From JAHEEL01 sp963836085 (GTDB lineage Bacteria > Actinomycetota > Acidimicrobiia > Spongiisociales > UBA5794): DNA of 64,000 nucleotides. The stretch lies in assembly GCA_963836085.1 (NCBI GenBank), contig CAWIHT010000012.1, positions 62,001 to 126,000 of the forward strand, in the 5' to 3' direction. Each line of letters starts with the position of its first letter. The first letter of the stretch is position 1. Below are positions 1 through 8,802 of this stretch, piece after piece. The notes beneath the pieces are model-generated. The model was given only the letters and a program-made list of their open reading frames with translations, did no database searches and was not told where the DNA came from. Position numbers and translations under genes: made by a program.

Positions 1-501
1 ATCGACGACCCCGATCCGGTGATGTTCCTCGAGCCGAAGAAGCTGTACCGCCTGGCAGTCGGACCCATGCCCGAGGGCGACCATCGAGTCCCGATCGGCA
101 AGGCAGCCCTGCGCCGCACCGGGAACGATCTGACGATCATCTCGTACGGATCGATGGCTCACTTCTCCGTCGAAGCTGCCGATATCCTGCGCGCCGAGGG
201 CATCGATGCGACGGTCGTCGACCTCCGCTCCCTCCGTCCGCTCGACTGGCCGACCGTTGAGGCAGCGGTCAAGCGCACCAGCAAGGTGCTGATCGTCTAC
301 GAAGACAACGAGTTCCTCGGCTACGGGGCCGAGGTCTCCGCCCAGATCTCCGAGAAGGCATTCGATTGGCTCGACGCCCCGGTCCGCCGCTACGCGTCTC
401 CGGACGTTCCAACCTTCCCCTACGCCGCCTCCCTCGAAGACCAGATCATCCCGAACGTCGCAGGCATCGTCGAACAAGCAAGATCCCTCGCCGCGTTCTG
501 A
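1..501 (+). CDS. 2-oxoacid dehydrogenase E1 component, beta subunit (3' part)
   Basis: The reading frame is open from base 1 and ends with TGA at 499-501, so only the last 166 residues are present. They match the C-terminal transketolase domain of E1-beta proteins: a VPIGKA strand, TIISYGSMAH, VVDLRSLRPLD and a closing E-x-x-I-IPN segment. E1-beta pairs with E1-alpha for thiamine-diphosphate-dependent decarboxylation of pyruvate or branched-chain 2-oxoacids and hands the acyl group to the E2 lipoyl carrier. The substrate cannot be told from this fragment. E1-alpha probably lies upstream outside the window. A block of palindromic repeats follows 25 bases after the stop. Confidence 0.85.
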   Translation: MDDPDPVMFLEPKKLYRLAVGPMPEGDHRVPIGKAALRRTGNDLTIISYGSMAHFSVEAADILRAEGIDATVVDLRSLRPLDWPTVEAAVKRTSKVLIVYEDNEFLGYGAEVSAQISEKAFDWLDAPVRRYASPDVPTFPYAASLEDQIIPNVAGIVEQARSLAAF

Positions 502-525
502 TCAGGTCGCCGGAGGCCAGATCGT

Positions 526-708
526 TTCCTCCCCTTCAGGGGGAGGTGGCAGCGCCCTCTTCGATTCCTCCCCTTCCAGGGGGAGGTGGCAGCGCCCTCT
601 TCGTTTCGTCCCCTTCAGGGGGAGGTGGCAGCGCCCTCTTCGATTCCTCCCCTTCAGGGGGAGGTGGCAGCGCCTCCGAGGCGCTGACGGAGGGGGTCTC
701 TCGCCGGC
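526..708. repeat. Tandem palindromic repeat, four copies
   Basis: Three units of 39-40 bp begin at 526, 565 and 605, each holding the near-palindrome CCCCTTCAGGGGG followed by AGGTGGCAGCGCCCTCTTCG. A fourth, longer copy starts at 644 and runs into GACGGAGGGGGTCTCTCGCC at about 687-706. The same two-part element occurs twice inside dnaX (62152-62209 and 62257-62314). There are no spacers between the copies, so this is not a CRISPR. The rest of the gene-free stretch 502-797 shows nothing else recognisable. Confidence 0.85.
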
Positions 709-797
709 GTCGAGCGGCGGCCAGAGATCTCAGAATTCTTCGAGATTCTTGTTTCTCGGCCCCGGTTTCTGTCACACCCGGCAGGTAGGTTGCGGGT

Positions 798-1935
798 ATG
801 GGACATCACGATCTCTCCACCGCAACGATCGAGGAACAGTTCCTCGACCACGAGGCGATCATCGCCCGGTCCCGAGCCGCACAGATGTCGCTGTTGCGGG
901 AACTCGACCGGCGTCAGGTCGCTGTGCGGGACGGGCATCGGTCGTTGAAGGAGTGGGCGGCGGGTCGGATGGACGTGGCCCCGGAGACGGCCGGGATGCT
1001 GGTGTGCAACGGCGTGGCGTCTCGAAGACCTCCCCGACGTTGATCGAAGCCGTCGCTTCTGGTGTGATCGGGTTTGATCGGGCCGTTGCGGTCTGCCGGT
1101 TTGCGCGACGTGACGACTCGTGTGACATTCTGGGTGAGACGGCCGGGTTCGATATTGCCGGGATCCGCATCCGTACGGCACGGCGGCGGCGTTTGGCGCC
1201 GATCGATGAGGAGATGTCGTTCGAACAGCGCTACGTCGCGATCCAGCCGAACCTCGACGAATCAGCGTGGACCCTGTCGGGTCGCCTCCCCGGCTACGCC
1301 GGACGCACCGTCGTGGCCGCCCTCGAAGCGAGAGCCGACAGCTTCCCGTACGGACCGACCGTGAACCCGTCCCGCACCACGAGGAACGCGGATGCGTTGT
1401 GGGCGATCAGCCAAGACTCGATCACCGGCGACAACGGAAGCCGCCGTCGACAGTCACGGCTCCGATGGTGTCAGTCTTTGTCGACGCCACCGAAGCGGCA
1501 GCCACCAACGCCGAGACCGGTATCACGGTTGAGGCGGCCCGCAGGTCGGGCTGAACACGCTCCAAGCAATCCTGTGTGACGGTGTGGTTGAGGTCACCGC
1601 CCGCACCTCGGACGGGACACCGCTCGCCGTCGGGTCGACGCACCAGAGTCATCCCGCCGAGACTCCGAAGGTTCATCCTGCATCGTGACGGCGGGGTCTG
1701 CACCATCTCGGGCTGCGTCTCCCGCTACCGCCTCCAGGTGCATCACACCACCCCATGGTCTGAGGGCGGACGAACCGACGCCGAGAACCTGTCGACCGTC
1801 TGCTGGTTCCACCACCATGTCGTGATCCACGGCCACGGCTTCACCATCGACCCGGGCTCCCCACCCCAGAGGAGACGCCTCACCCGACCCCGAATCCACG
1901 CCCCACCCCACCGCACCACCTGGCGAATCGCATAG
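798..1935 (+). pseudogene. DUF222/HNH endonuclease (13E12 repeat family) pseudogene
   Basis: The parts of one protein are spread over three frames. A DUF222 start (EEQFLDHEAIIARSRAAQMS) is in frame 3 from 798. The middle (SWTLSGRLPGYAGRTVV and neighbours: residues around 1260-1340) is in frame 2. Later pieces alternate between frames 1 and 3, with a UGA at 1552-1554. The C-terminal HNH module is in frame 1 from about 1629 (HRDGGVCTISGC, LQVHHTTPWSEGG, LSTVCWFHHHVVH). At least four frameshifts are needed to join them. The total of about 380 codons is near the usual length of the family, which is common and often multicopy in actinobacteria. It is most likely a decayed mobile-type endonuclease gene; sequencing error could explain one shift but hardly four. 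Confidence 0.85.
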
Positions 1936-1974
1936 ACCACGGAGCCGAGCAGCCGAATCGACTCCTCCCCTGAC

Positions 1975-2033
1975 GGGAAGGAATTGTGGGAAGGAATTGT
2001 GGGAAGGAATCGAACTGGCTGCTGGCTGCTGGC
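1975..2033. repeat. Short tandem repeats (13-mer and heptamer)
   Basis: The 13-mer GGGAAGGAATTGT occurs twice in full and once in part at 1975-2010. After six other bases it is followed by the heptamer GGCTGCT twice plus GGC at 2017-2033. They sit between the HNH pseudogene and the 3' end of the acetyltransferase gene. Confidence 0.8.
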
Positions 2034-2042
2034 GAGGTCGTC

Positions 2043-2822
2043 CTACAACCGCTTCACGCGTCGTTCGATCTTCTTGCGGATGCGGGCGTAGGACGGCGGC
2101 GGGCCCTTCTGTAGGGACTTCCCGTCGAGGTAGACACAGTCGCTCTGACCACACGCAATCATGTCTGCCTGTTCGCTCGTGTCGAAACTCTCGAACACGA
2201 CGTTGTCTCCGAGTTCGGCCGCGGCTCGTCGCGCCCGTTCGTAGACCAGGTTCTGCGCAGGACACCACCCGCTGATATAGCCGGTGACGGTGACCTGGCC
2301 TTCGATCGGTTGCGGCTTCGGTCCCGGTTCGATCCATCGCGGGGGAGACGCGTCCGACGTGAACGGCTTCCACAGCAGCTTCTGTATTCCGCTGCGATCA
2401 GCTGTCTGATACCCGTGTTTCTTGAACCAGCGGGCCTTCATCCACCACGGAAGCGCCACTCCCCATGCGACCATCCCCTTCGCCCCGAGAGCTTCGGCGT
2501 CGCGTTCGGCGGCTGAGAGGAGTGCTGTGCCGATGCCGTGACCTTGATGGTCGCCGACCCCCTGCTTGTACCCGTGCACCCAGATGCACAGGATCATGAA
2601 GAGGTCCGAGCCGACCGCCATGGAGTGTTCGATCGGCACGTACTGGATCATCCCGACCGGCCGGTCGTCGTCGATCGCGAGCTTGACCCGGAGTCCGCGC
2701 TCGCGCATCGTCCGATACCAACGTGATTTGTGGTCGCCCGCCTCGTCCATCTCGCCGGACCAGTCTTCGAGACAGCGGACGTACGAGTCCTCGTACTCTG
2801 CTGAGAGATCAACGACCTTCAT
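2043..2822 (-). CDS. GNAT acetyltransferase with C-terminal YoaP-like thioredoxin-fold domain
   Basis: A 259-residue protein. The N-terminal half is a GNAT fold, with HGIGTALLSAAERDAEALGA as the acetyl-CoA pyrophosphate loop region and a late ALPWWMKARWFKKHGY segment. The C-terminal ~85 residues (GYISGWCPAQN, then QSDCVYLDGK and GPPPSY) resemble the YoaP-like domain, a thioredoxin-like extension found on a subset of acetyltransferases. The start was chosen at 2822 because GGAGGAG lies just upstream; a longer frame to 2879 lacks such a site. The substrate is unknown. The cysteine in SGWCPAQ suggests a redox or thiol role, which is inference. Confidence 0.8.
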   Translation of the reverse strand: MKVVDLSAEYEDSYVRCLEDWSGEMDEAGDHKSRWYRTMRERGLRVKLAIDDDRPVGMIQYVPIEHSMAVGSDLFMILCIWVHGYKQGVGDHQGHGIGTALLSAAERDAEALGAKGMVAWGVALPWWMKARWFKKHGYQTADRSGIQKLLWKPFTSDASPPRWIEPGPKPQPIEGQVTVTGYISGWCPAQNLVYERARRAAAELGDNVVFESFDTSEQADMIACGQSDCVYLDGKSLQKGPPPSYARIRKKIERRVKRL

Positions 2823-2947
2823 CGCATGCTCCTCCGCCACGAGCGTATCAGTGCCGTCGACGACTGACGGCGGAAACACACCCGATCGCTAGGTCCGCGG
2901 AGCCGCTGGTCTTCTGGATTGAAAGGCGACACTGAGGCTTCGCCGGA

Positions 2948-3208
2948 TTAGGCGGTGGCCACGGAGCGAGTGAGGTCGCCGATGAGCGAGGCGAGATCCT
3001 CGGGGCGTGACCACATCGGCCAGTGGCTTGTTGGCCGACCGACGTAGGTCACGTCGCGCAACTCGATGAGACCCGCCAGCCAGGCGTATCCCTCAGCCAC
3101 CGCTGCTCTGACAAGGCCGGAGGAATACCCGGTGCGCACGATCGTGCTCGTCACGTCCAAGCGCGCATCGGTGACGAGGACAGACCCCTCCCGGATCGGC
3201 CCGACCGG
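2948..3208 (-). pseudogene. Alpha/beta hydrolase, C-terminal remnant
   Basis: The leftward frame ends in ELRDVTYVGRPTSHWPMWSR and PEDLASLIGDL. This is the typical end of small alpha/beta-fold hydrolases, where the His of the S/GHWP motif is the catalytic histidine. About 85 residues are family-like. Upstream the frame stays open but has no plausible start and loses similarity, and the divergent acetyltransferase gene begins at 3283. There is no room for the nucleophile-elbow half, so this is read as a 5'-truncated remnant. Confidence 0.55.
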
Positions 3209-3282
3209 ACTCGTGGATCGAGCCCGTTTCGACGGTCCGACCGCGCAACGGCCGCGGCGCCGACGTGCCGTATTCTGAGCGC

Positions 3283-4161
3283 ATGACTTCCGAGATCTTC
3301 GTCCGCCCAGCCCTGCCGAGTGACCGCGAAACGATCGTCGAATTCACCCGGGATACGTTCGACTGGGGCGACTACATCGCCGACGTCTTCGACGAGTGGC
3401 TCGAACGGGAGGACACGTTCGTCGCGGTCGCCGAAAGTGAAGACAATCGTCCCATCGCTATCGGGGCGGTCCGCATGCTCTCACCGAAGGAGGCCTGGTA
3501 CTCGGCGGCGCGGGTCAGTCCCGAGTATCGCGGACGCGGGATCGCCGCCAAGGTCTCGAACGAGTTGCGGTCATGGGCCCGGGAGCGTGGCGCCGTCGTC
3601 GGACGGCTACTCGTTGAGGACTGGAACGAGGTTGCGATCCGCCACATCGAGAAGACCGGGCCGCGCAGAATCGCGTCCGTCGTGCGGTGTACGAAGCCCG
3701 TCGGAGATGCCTCGCCGTCGCCCTCGGGAAATGGCGGTCGGCGTCTCCCATCGAAGCTCAGGTCCCGTCCGGCCGGATCCTCCGAAGCGCAACCGGCCTA
3801 TGCATCCTGGTCGGTCGGTGAATTGGGTCGGGCATCGCGCGGCCTCATCGGCATCGGCTGGACATTCCGTCGCCTCACGCTTGCCGACCTCGAGACCGCC
3901 GCCAAGGCGAGCGCGTTCTGGGAGATCGGTGCAGGCTGGGCGCTCGCAGCACCGGCTTCCGAAGCGCGATTCGAAGTGGCGTGGCTCGAGACCAGAGAAG
4001 AAGACGCCAGCGACCTGATCCGCTCCCTCGTCGACTTGGCGATCGGCTCGGGTTCCGAATCGATCTCGATCTGGGTCCCGGCTGTCGACTGGATGGTCCA
4101 AGCCGCCCGCCGCCTCGGTTTCGAGACATCGGTACTGCACATCTACGCCCGAGAGGTGTGA
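3283..4161 (+). CDS. GNAT family N-acetyltransferase
   Basis: A 292-residue protein. The first ~140 residues form a GNAT domain: IFVRPALPSDRETIVEFTR at the start, then VSPEYRGRGIAAKVSNELRS, a clear R/Q-x-x-G-x-G/A acetyl-CoA-binding loop, and LVEDWNEVAIRHIEKTG. The C-terminal half contains a second, weaker alpha/beta unit, so it may be a tandem GNAT with a degenerate second domain. The ATG at 3283 is preferred to one at 3265 because MTSEIFVRPA aligns with the usual GNAT beginning. The acceptor substrate is unknown. It ends 14 bases before the convergent glcF stop. Confidence 0.75.
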   Translation: MTSEIFVRPALPSDRETIVEFTRDTFDWGDYIADVFDEWLEREDTFVAVAESEDNRPIAIGAVRMLSPKEAWYSAARVSPEYRGRGIAAKVSNELRSWARERGAVVGRLLVEDWNEVAIRHIEKTGPRRIASVVRCTKPVGDASPSPSGNGGRRLPSKLRSRPAGSSEAQPAYASWSVGELGRASRGLIGIGWTFRRLTLADLETAAKASAFWEIGAGWALAAPASEARFEVAWLETREEDASDLIRSLVDLAIGSGSESISIWVPAVDWMVQAARRLGFETSVLHIYAREV

Positions 4162-4167
4162 AGGTAA

Positions 4168-4181
4168 GTCGCCAGTCACCC
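4168..4181. repeat. Heptamer repeat GTCRCCM, two units
   Basis: GTCGCCA followed by GTCACCC overlaps the glcF stop codon (leftward TGA at 4178-4176). It is one member of the GTCRCCR heptamer family also seen at 22598, 32349, 45424 and 62217. Confidence 0.5.
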
Positions 4182-5402
4182 GCTGGGTGCGGTCTTCTGG
4201 ATCGCTTTCCAGTACAGCTCTATGGGGTGCTTCACGTCGTACTCATCGCCGAGGTAGGTCTTCAACTGCATCTCGCAGCCGGGGTTGGCAGAGGCGACCT
4301 GGGTAAGACCGGTAGCGGCAATCTCCCCGGCCTTGATGAGGCCGAGTTCACGAGACACCTCAGGATGGGAGAGTTGGTAGGCGCCCGCTGCTCCGCAACA
4401 CATGCCTTCCGGGTCAATCTCGATCGGCTCATACCCGGCGGCCCGCAAAATCATCCGGGGTTCGACGACGATCCGTTGCGCGTGCCCGAGGTGACATGGG
4501 TCCTGGACCGCAATCGGCTGCTCCCCTTCGACCACCGGCAACTCCCCTTCCGCGATCAGGGAGGCGACGAACTCGGTGGCATCGACGATCCGGTCGGCGA
4601 GATCTGCACCGCCGTCGGTCCAGTGGCCGTAACCCTTCATGTGCGCGCTGCACCCGGCGGAGTCGACCACGATCCGGTCGTACCCGGCGAACGCTGCCAC
4701 ATTCTTGGCTGCCATCGCCGCAGCGTCATACGAAGCACCCTCGTGAGCAGCGAGCGCCCCGCAGCACGTCTGGAGGGAAGGCGCGACAACGCGATAGCCG
4801 GCCGTGCGCAAGACCTGGATCACGGCGACGTGAGTGTCGGAGTACCAGGCATCCATCACGCAGCCGGAGAGGAATGCCACGGTCCCGATCGGTTCGCCGT
4901 CCGGGAACCACTCACGCCCTGCGGTCGTCGGGACCGGGAGCGGCACCGTCCGGAGTGCCTCCGTCTTCCCGATCATCCCAGGCATCCATCTGCCGAGTCC
5001 CGAGCGCTGCGCCAGCGCGATCCCCAACGAAGCAAACGCGAGCAGCGGGCGATTCCCGATCGCCTTGCCGAAGACCAGACGCTTCCCAATGGTGACGGTG
5101 TCGGGTTCGGCAGCAGCGGCTTCGCCCCGTGCTCCCTCCATGAGCCTGCCGAACGGCACGAGGGACGGACATGCCGTCTCACAGGCCCGGCACTGGAGGC
5201 ACAGGTCCATGATCTCTCCAAAACGTGCATCGATCGGTGCCAGGCCACGGTCGACGGCGCGCATTGCCGCGATGCGTCCTCGCGGGGAGGCCGACTCGTC
5301 TCCGGTGAGCCGGAACGTGGGACAGGCCGGGAGGCACAGTCCGCAGTCGATGCAGGCGCTGAGTTCGTCGCCCGTCGGAGCCCAATCGGTGACCCAGGTC
5401 AT
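4176..5402 (-). CDS. glcF: Glycolate oxidase iron-sulfur subunit
   Basis: A 408-residue protein with two N-terminal 4Fe-4S ferredoxin motifs (CIDCGLCLPACP and CLQCRACETACP). Two CCG domains follow, with CCGALAAHEG near the middle and CCGAAGAY near the end, the standard GlcF/heterodisulfide-reductase-like layout. It passes electrons from the flavoprotein subunits to the respiratory chain at the membrane while glycolate is oxidised to glyoxylate. The ATG at 5402 shares one base with the glcE stop (TGATG), so translation is probably coupled; a longer frame to 5504 is ignored for that reason. It is third in the leftward glcD-glcE-glcF operon. Confidence 0.93.
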   Translation of the reverse strand: MTWVTDWAPTGDELSACIDCGLCLPACPTFRLTGDESASPRGRIAAMRAVDRGLAPIDARFGEIMDLCLQCRACETACPSLVPFGRLMEGARGEAAAAEPDTVTIGKRLVFGKAIGNRPLLAFASLGIALAQRSGLGRWMPGMIGKTEALRTVPLPVPTTAGREWFPDGEPIGTVAFLSGCVMDAWYSDTHVAVIQVLRTAGYRVVAPSLQTCCGALAAHEGASYDAAAMAAKNVAAFAGYDRIVVDSAGCSAHMKGYGHWTDGGADLADRIVDATEFVASLIAEGELPVVEGEQPIAVQDPCHLGHAQRIVVEPRMILRAAGYEPIEIDPEGMCCGAAGAYQLSHPEVSRELGLIKAGEIAATGLTQVASANPGCEMQLKTYLGDEYDVKHPIELYWKAIQKTAPSG

Positions 5403-6517
5403 CAGAGATTCCCGGGGAGGATGGAGCGGTTGCAGATCCCGGCCGGGTCGAACGCAGCCTTGATACGTCGTTGGATGTCGAGCGACGGCGGCGGCGAACC
5501 CCACGCGGCGAGGTCATCGTCGGACCCCGCCACCACGACCACGGCTCCCGCAACCGACTCGGCCCAGGCACGCGCCTCGGCCAACTCACCGGCATCGACG
5601 ACTGCAAACCCCGCGGACACGATCCCGACGCCGTGCTCGGCGATCCATCTCGACGCCCCAAGGTCGCGCACCATCCCGACCGCAGTCGACAGGTGCGCCG
5701 CCGGAATCCGGAACTCGACCCGGATCGGTTCGGAGATCGGTTCCGGCCAGACAAGACCGCGTCGGTGAACAACGCCGAGTTGCCGAGCCTGGGCAGCGAC
5801 CTGGTTCCCTGCACCGCCGAGGTAGGCGAACGATCCCTCTGATGTCTCAAGGACGGCGAGTGGCCGATACAACGTCCCGAGCGCCGTTCCAGCATCATCC
5901 ACCTCGACGGTCGCAACCGAGAGCGGCTGCGACCAGAGCTTCAACGTCACCTCGCCGATCAGACCAAGGCTGCCGAGCGAGCCAGTGGCGAGTCGCGTCA
6001 GGCCGTACCCGGTCGAAGACTTGACGACGGGACTCCCTCCGGTGACGATCTTGCCGTAGCCAGTCGCCACCCTGACCTGCAGCACCCGGTCACGGGTGGG
6101 TCCATACCGCAGTCGTCGGTAGCCGGAGAGGCCAATCGCTATGGCACCACCGACGGTGGAACCCGGCATCGTCTCGGGCAGCACGGCGGTCTGGCGACGG
6201 GTTGCGATCTCGGCTTCGAGGACATCGATCGGCACGCCGGCCTGGACAACCAGCGTGAGATCGTCCGGCTGCCAGTCGACGATCGCATCGAGACGGGTTG
6301 TGGTGATGACCAGGTCGGCGGAGACCGGGTTCCCATATCCCCGGTGCGTTCCGCTCCCCCGAAAGGCGGTCGACATCCCGGCTTCGGCGGCCGCGGCCAG
6401 GATCGCTGCCGCCTCATCGAGTGAGGACGGCGCCACAACGTGGGCGGCATCGATGTCCACCGATTCGTCCCTGAGTCGCTCGAGGAGCCGAAGGGTGACG
6501 CCGCGTAGACTCGTCAT
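5402..6517 (-). CDS. glcE: Glycolate oxidase FAD-binding subunit
   Basis: A 371-residue protein with a PCMH-type FAD-binding domain: FRGSGTHRGYGNP, LVVQAGVPIDVLE, ETMPGSTVGGAIA and KSSTGYGLTRLATGSLGSLG. It lacks the extra C-terminal part of GlcD, as is usual for GlcE, and pairs with GlcD and GlcF in the glycolate dehydrogenase complex. The start at 6517 makes a four-base ATGA overlap with the glcD stop; the next upstream ATG at 6538 would extend into glcD. Operon position and overlaps support the name. Confidence 0.9.
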   Translation of the reverse strand: MTSLRGVTLRLLERLRDESVDIDAAHVVAPSSLDEAAAILAAAAEAGMSTAFRGSGTHRGYGNPVSADLVITTTRLDAIVDWQPDDLTLVVQAGVPIDVLEAEIATRRQTAVLPETMPGSTVGGAIAIGLSGYRRLRYGPTRDRVLQVRVATGYGKIVTGGSPVVKSSTGYGLTRLATGSLGSLGLIGEVTLKLWSQPLSVATVEVDDAGTALGTLYRPLAVLETSEGSFAYLGGAGNQVAAQARQLGVVHRRGLVWPEPISEPIRVEFRIPAAHLSTAVGMVRDLGASRWIAEHGVGIVSAGFAVVDAGELAEARAWAESVAGAVVVVAGSDDDLAAWGSPPPSLDIQRRIKAAFDPAGICNRSILPGNL

Positions 6518-7911
6518 CCGGCCGGCCGATCGAAGCATCGGGATCCGCCGGGCAACACCTTGCCCGGGTTCATCAGTCGGTCGGGATCGAACGCGTCCCG
6601 CACCCTGGCCTGGGCGTCGAGATCGTCGGCGTTGAACACCTGGGACATCAGATCCCGCTTCTCCAGGCCGATGCCGTGCTCCCCGCTGAGGGTGCCGCCG
6701 GCGGCAACCGAGATCCGCACCATCTCGTGAGCGGCCTCGATCACCTTCTCGGCCATGCCCGGCTCTGCGGCGTCATAGGACACGAGGGGGTGCAGGTTCC
6801 CGTCGCCGGCATGGAACACGTTCATAAGTCGAAGGCCGTAGGTGTCGGCGATGGTGTAGATCTCGTCGAGCACCTCGACGAACCGAGTCCGTGGCACAAC
6901 CGTGTCGTTGAGGTAGTAGTCGGGGGCCGCTTGAGCGATCGCGCCGAACGCCGACTTGCGGCCCTTCCACAGCAGCGCCCGCTCGTCGTCATCCGACGCG
7001 GTGCGGATCTCACGGGCTCGGTTCCGTTCGGCAATGTCCTGGATGAGATCGACCTCGGCCGCAATGCCCTTGGGGTGGCCGACGACCTCAGCGAGCAGAA
7101 CGGCGTCAGCGCCGACGGGGAGTCCGGCATTCACGAAGTTCTCGATCGCCTCGATCATGCCACGGTCCATCATCTCCAGGGCTGCCGGGACGAGGCCGCT
7201 CCCGATAATCTCCGACACGGTTCGTGCGGCGTCGTTGATGTCATCGAACGAGATGAGCATCGTCGCAACGGCGGGCGAGTTCTCGGTGAGGCGGACGAGG
7301 ACGCGCGTGGCGATGCCGAGGGTGCCCTCGGAACCGACAATGAGGCCGCGCAGGTCGTAGCCCGGCAGATCCGGTGCGGCCCCTCCGAGCATCACGACAT
7401 CGCCCTCGGCTGTTACGAGTTCGACCCCGAGCACGTGAGCGATCGTCGAACCCTCCGCGAGACAATGCGGACCACCGGCGTTGGTCGCCGTGTTTCCTCC
7501 GACCGTCGACGCCTGCTGGGACGCGGGGTCGGGGGCGAAATGAAGGCCCCGTTCCGTGAGCGCGTTGGAGAGGTCGAGGTTGATCAATCCGGGACCAACC
7601 CAGGCGGTACGCCCGACCTCGTCGATCTCGAAGATCTCATTCATCCGTGTGAGCACAACGAGGACCGAACCGGGACAAGGGACGGCTCCCCCGGCGAGAC
7701 CGGTTCCGGCACCGCGAGCGACAACCGGCATGCCGGCGCCGGCTGCGACCCGGACGACTGCTGCCACTTCTTCAGTCGACTCGGGGAGCACCACGATGGC
7801 CGGATCGCCCGCCGTCACACCTGAATCCTTCGCGTAGATCAGACGGTCGATCGGGTGGGTGTGGACATGCGAGGCACCGAGTAGTTCGACCAGTTGGGCA
7901 GGCACGTCCAT
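6514..7911 (-). CDS. glcD: Glycolate oxidase subunit, FAD-linked (D-2-hydroxyacid dehydrogenase family)
   Basis: A 465-residue flavoprotein, full length for GlcD. The FAD domain shows VARGAGTGLAGGAVP, ASTVGGNTATNAGG and GLIVGSEGTLGIAT. The C-terminal substrate/FAD domain has NVFHAGDGNLHP and GGTLSGEHGIGLEKR. It oxidises glycolate (possibly also D-lactate) and is the first gene of the leftward glcDEF operon. The 99-bp region 7912-8010 separates it from the divergent lutA and must hold both promoters. No regulator gene lies next to the operon. Confidence 0.93.
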   Translation of the reverse strand: MDVPAQLVELLGASHVHTHPIDRLIYAKDSGVTAGDPAIVVLPESTEEVAAVVRVAAGAGMPVVARGAGTGLAGGAVPCPGSVLVVLTRMNEIFEIDEVGRTAWVGPGLINLDLSNALTERGLHFAPDPASQQASTVGGNTATNAGGPHCLAEGSTIAHVLGVELVTAEGDVVMLGGAAPDLPGYDLRGLIVGSEGTLGIATRVLVRLTENSPAVATMLISFDDINDAARTVSEIIGSGLVPAALEMMDRGMIEAIENFVNAGLPVGADAVLLAEVVGHPKGIAAEVDLIQDIAERNRAREIRTASDDDERALLWKGRKSAFGAIAQAAPDYYLNDTVVPRTRFVEVLDEIYTIADTYGLRLMNVFHAGDGNLHPLVSYDAAEPGMAEKVIEAAHEMVRISVAAGGTLSGEHGIGLEKRDLMSQVFNADDLDAQARVRDAFDPDRLMNPGKVLPGGSRCFDRPAG

Positions 7912-8010
7912 AGCGGCAGCGTAGTGACCGGGGCCGGTTCGGGGGCCGGTAGCGGCACCCGCCGGCGATCCGATCGACCCCGGCCCCGTGCTCTATCGTG
8001 GAGGATCCGC

Positions 8011-8802
8011 ATGGAGCACCGCATCGCCAGCACATCCCCCGGACGACCGGACATGAGCGACACAACGGACCGTGGACCCGTCCAGCTTTTCGTCACGTGC
8101 ATCGTCGATGTGTTCTACCCCGCCGTCGGCCGGGCTGTCATTCGGGTGCTCGAGGGGCATGGCTTCACCGTCGAATTCCCGGAGGATCAGACCTGCTGTG
8201 GGCAGCCAGCGTTCAACACCGGTCATCGTGCCGAGGCGACGTCGGTGGCTGAGCACACCGTGCGCGTCCTCGATGCAACAAACGGCCCGATCGTGGTGCC
8301 ATCTGGTTCGTGCACAGCGATGATCATCGACCACTACGAGGAGCTCTTCGCCGACAGCCCCGAACTGCTTGCGGTTGGCCGGCGTGTCGCATCGCGGGTT
8401 CACGAGTTCACGCAGTTCCTCGTCGACGAGATCGGCCTCGACGGGATCGAATCGGCCACGACCGGCACTGCAACGTTCCATCCCTCCTGCCATGGTCTCC
8501 GCCACCTCGGCCTGGGCGGCTACGGCGAGGCGGTCCTCGATGAGGCCGGCATCGAGCGCTGTGACCTGGCCGGTGCCGATGAGTGCTGCGGGTTCGGCGG
8601 TCTCTTCGCCCTCGAGATGCCCGAGGTCTCGACCTCGATCATGGATGTGAAGCTCGACAACGTCACGGCGACCGGAGCGGACACCCTCGTCGGCTACGAC
8701 ATGTCTTGTCTGATGCACTTGTCCGGTGGACTGCGGCGCCGCGGATCGGAGATCGAGATCCGGCATATCGCCGAAGTCATCGCACCGGAGGACGGCACGT
8801 GA
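8011..8802 (+). CDS. lutA: Lactate utilization protein A-like Fe-S oxidoreductase
   Basis: A 263-residue protein made of two CCG (cysteine-rich) domains: TCCGQPAFNTGHRAE near residue 66 and ADECCGFGGLF toward the end, plus the N-terminal LFVTCIVDVFYPAVG typical of LutA/YkgE. With LutB and LutC it oxidises L-lactate to pyruvate. The start at 8011 is chosen because GGAGG stands six bases upstream (8000-8004). An in-frame ATG at 8053 is closer to the usual family start but has no visible ribosome site. It overlaps lutB by four bases. Confidence 0.9.
   Translation: MEHRIASTSPGRPDMSDTTDRGPVQLFVTCIVDVFYPAVGRAVIRVLEGHGFTVEFPEDQTCCGQPAFNTGHRAEATSVAEHTVRVLDATNGPIVVPSGSCTAMIIDHYEELFADSPELLAVGRRVASRVHEFTQFLVDEIGLDGIESATTGTATFHPSCHGLRHLGLGGYGEAVLDEAGIERCDLAGADECCGFGGLFALEMPEVSTSIMDVKLDNVTATGADTLVGYDMSCLMHLSGGLRRRGSEIEIRHIAEVIAPEDGT

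Noticed and set aside
526..708. CRISPR-like array of ~40-bp units
   Set aside because: The units are directly adjacent with no unique spacers, and no cas genes are near.
1552..1554. UGA in the HNH gene as a selenocysteine codon, given selA/selB in the window
   Set aside because: Several frameshifts also break the gene, the flanking sequence shifts frame at this point, and no catalytic Cys position is expected there.
3981..5768. Very long rightward open frame (595 codons) opposite glcF and glcE
   Set aside because: The opposite strand encodes clear GlcF and GlcE with cluster and FAD motifs; the frame is a high-GC shadow with Arg/Pro-rich, non-protein-like composition.
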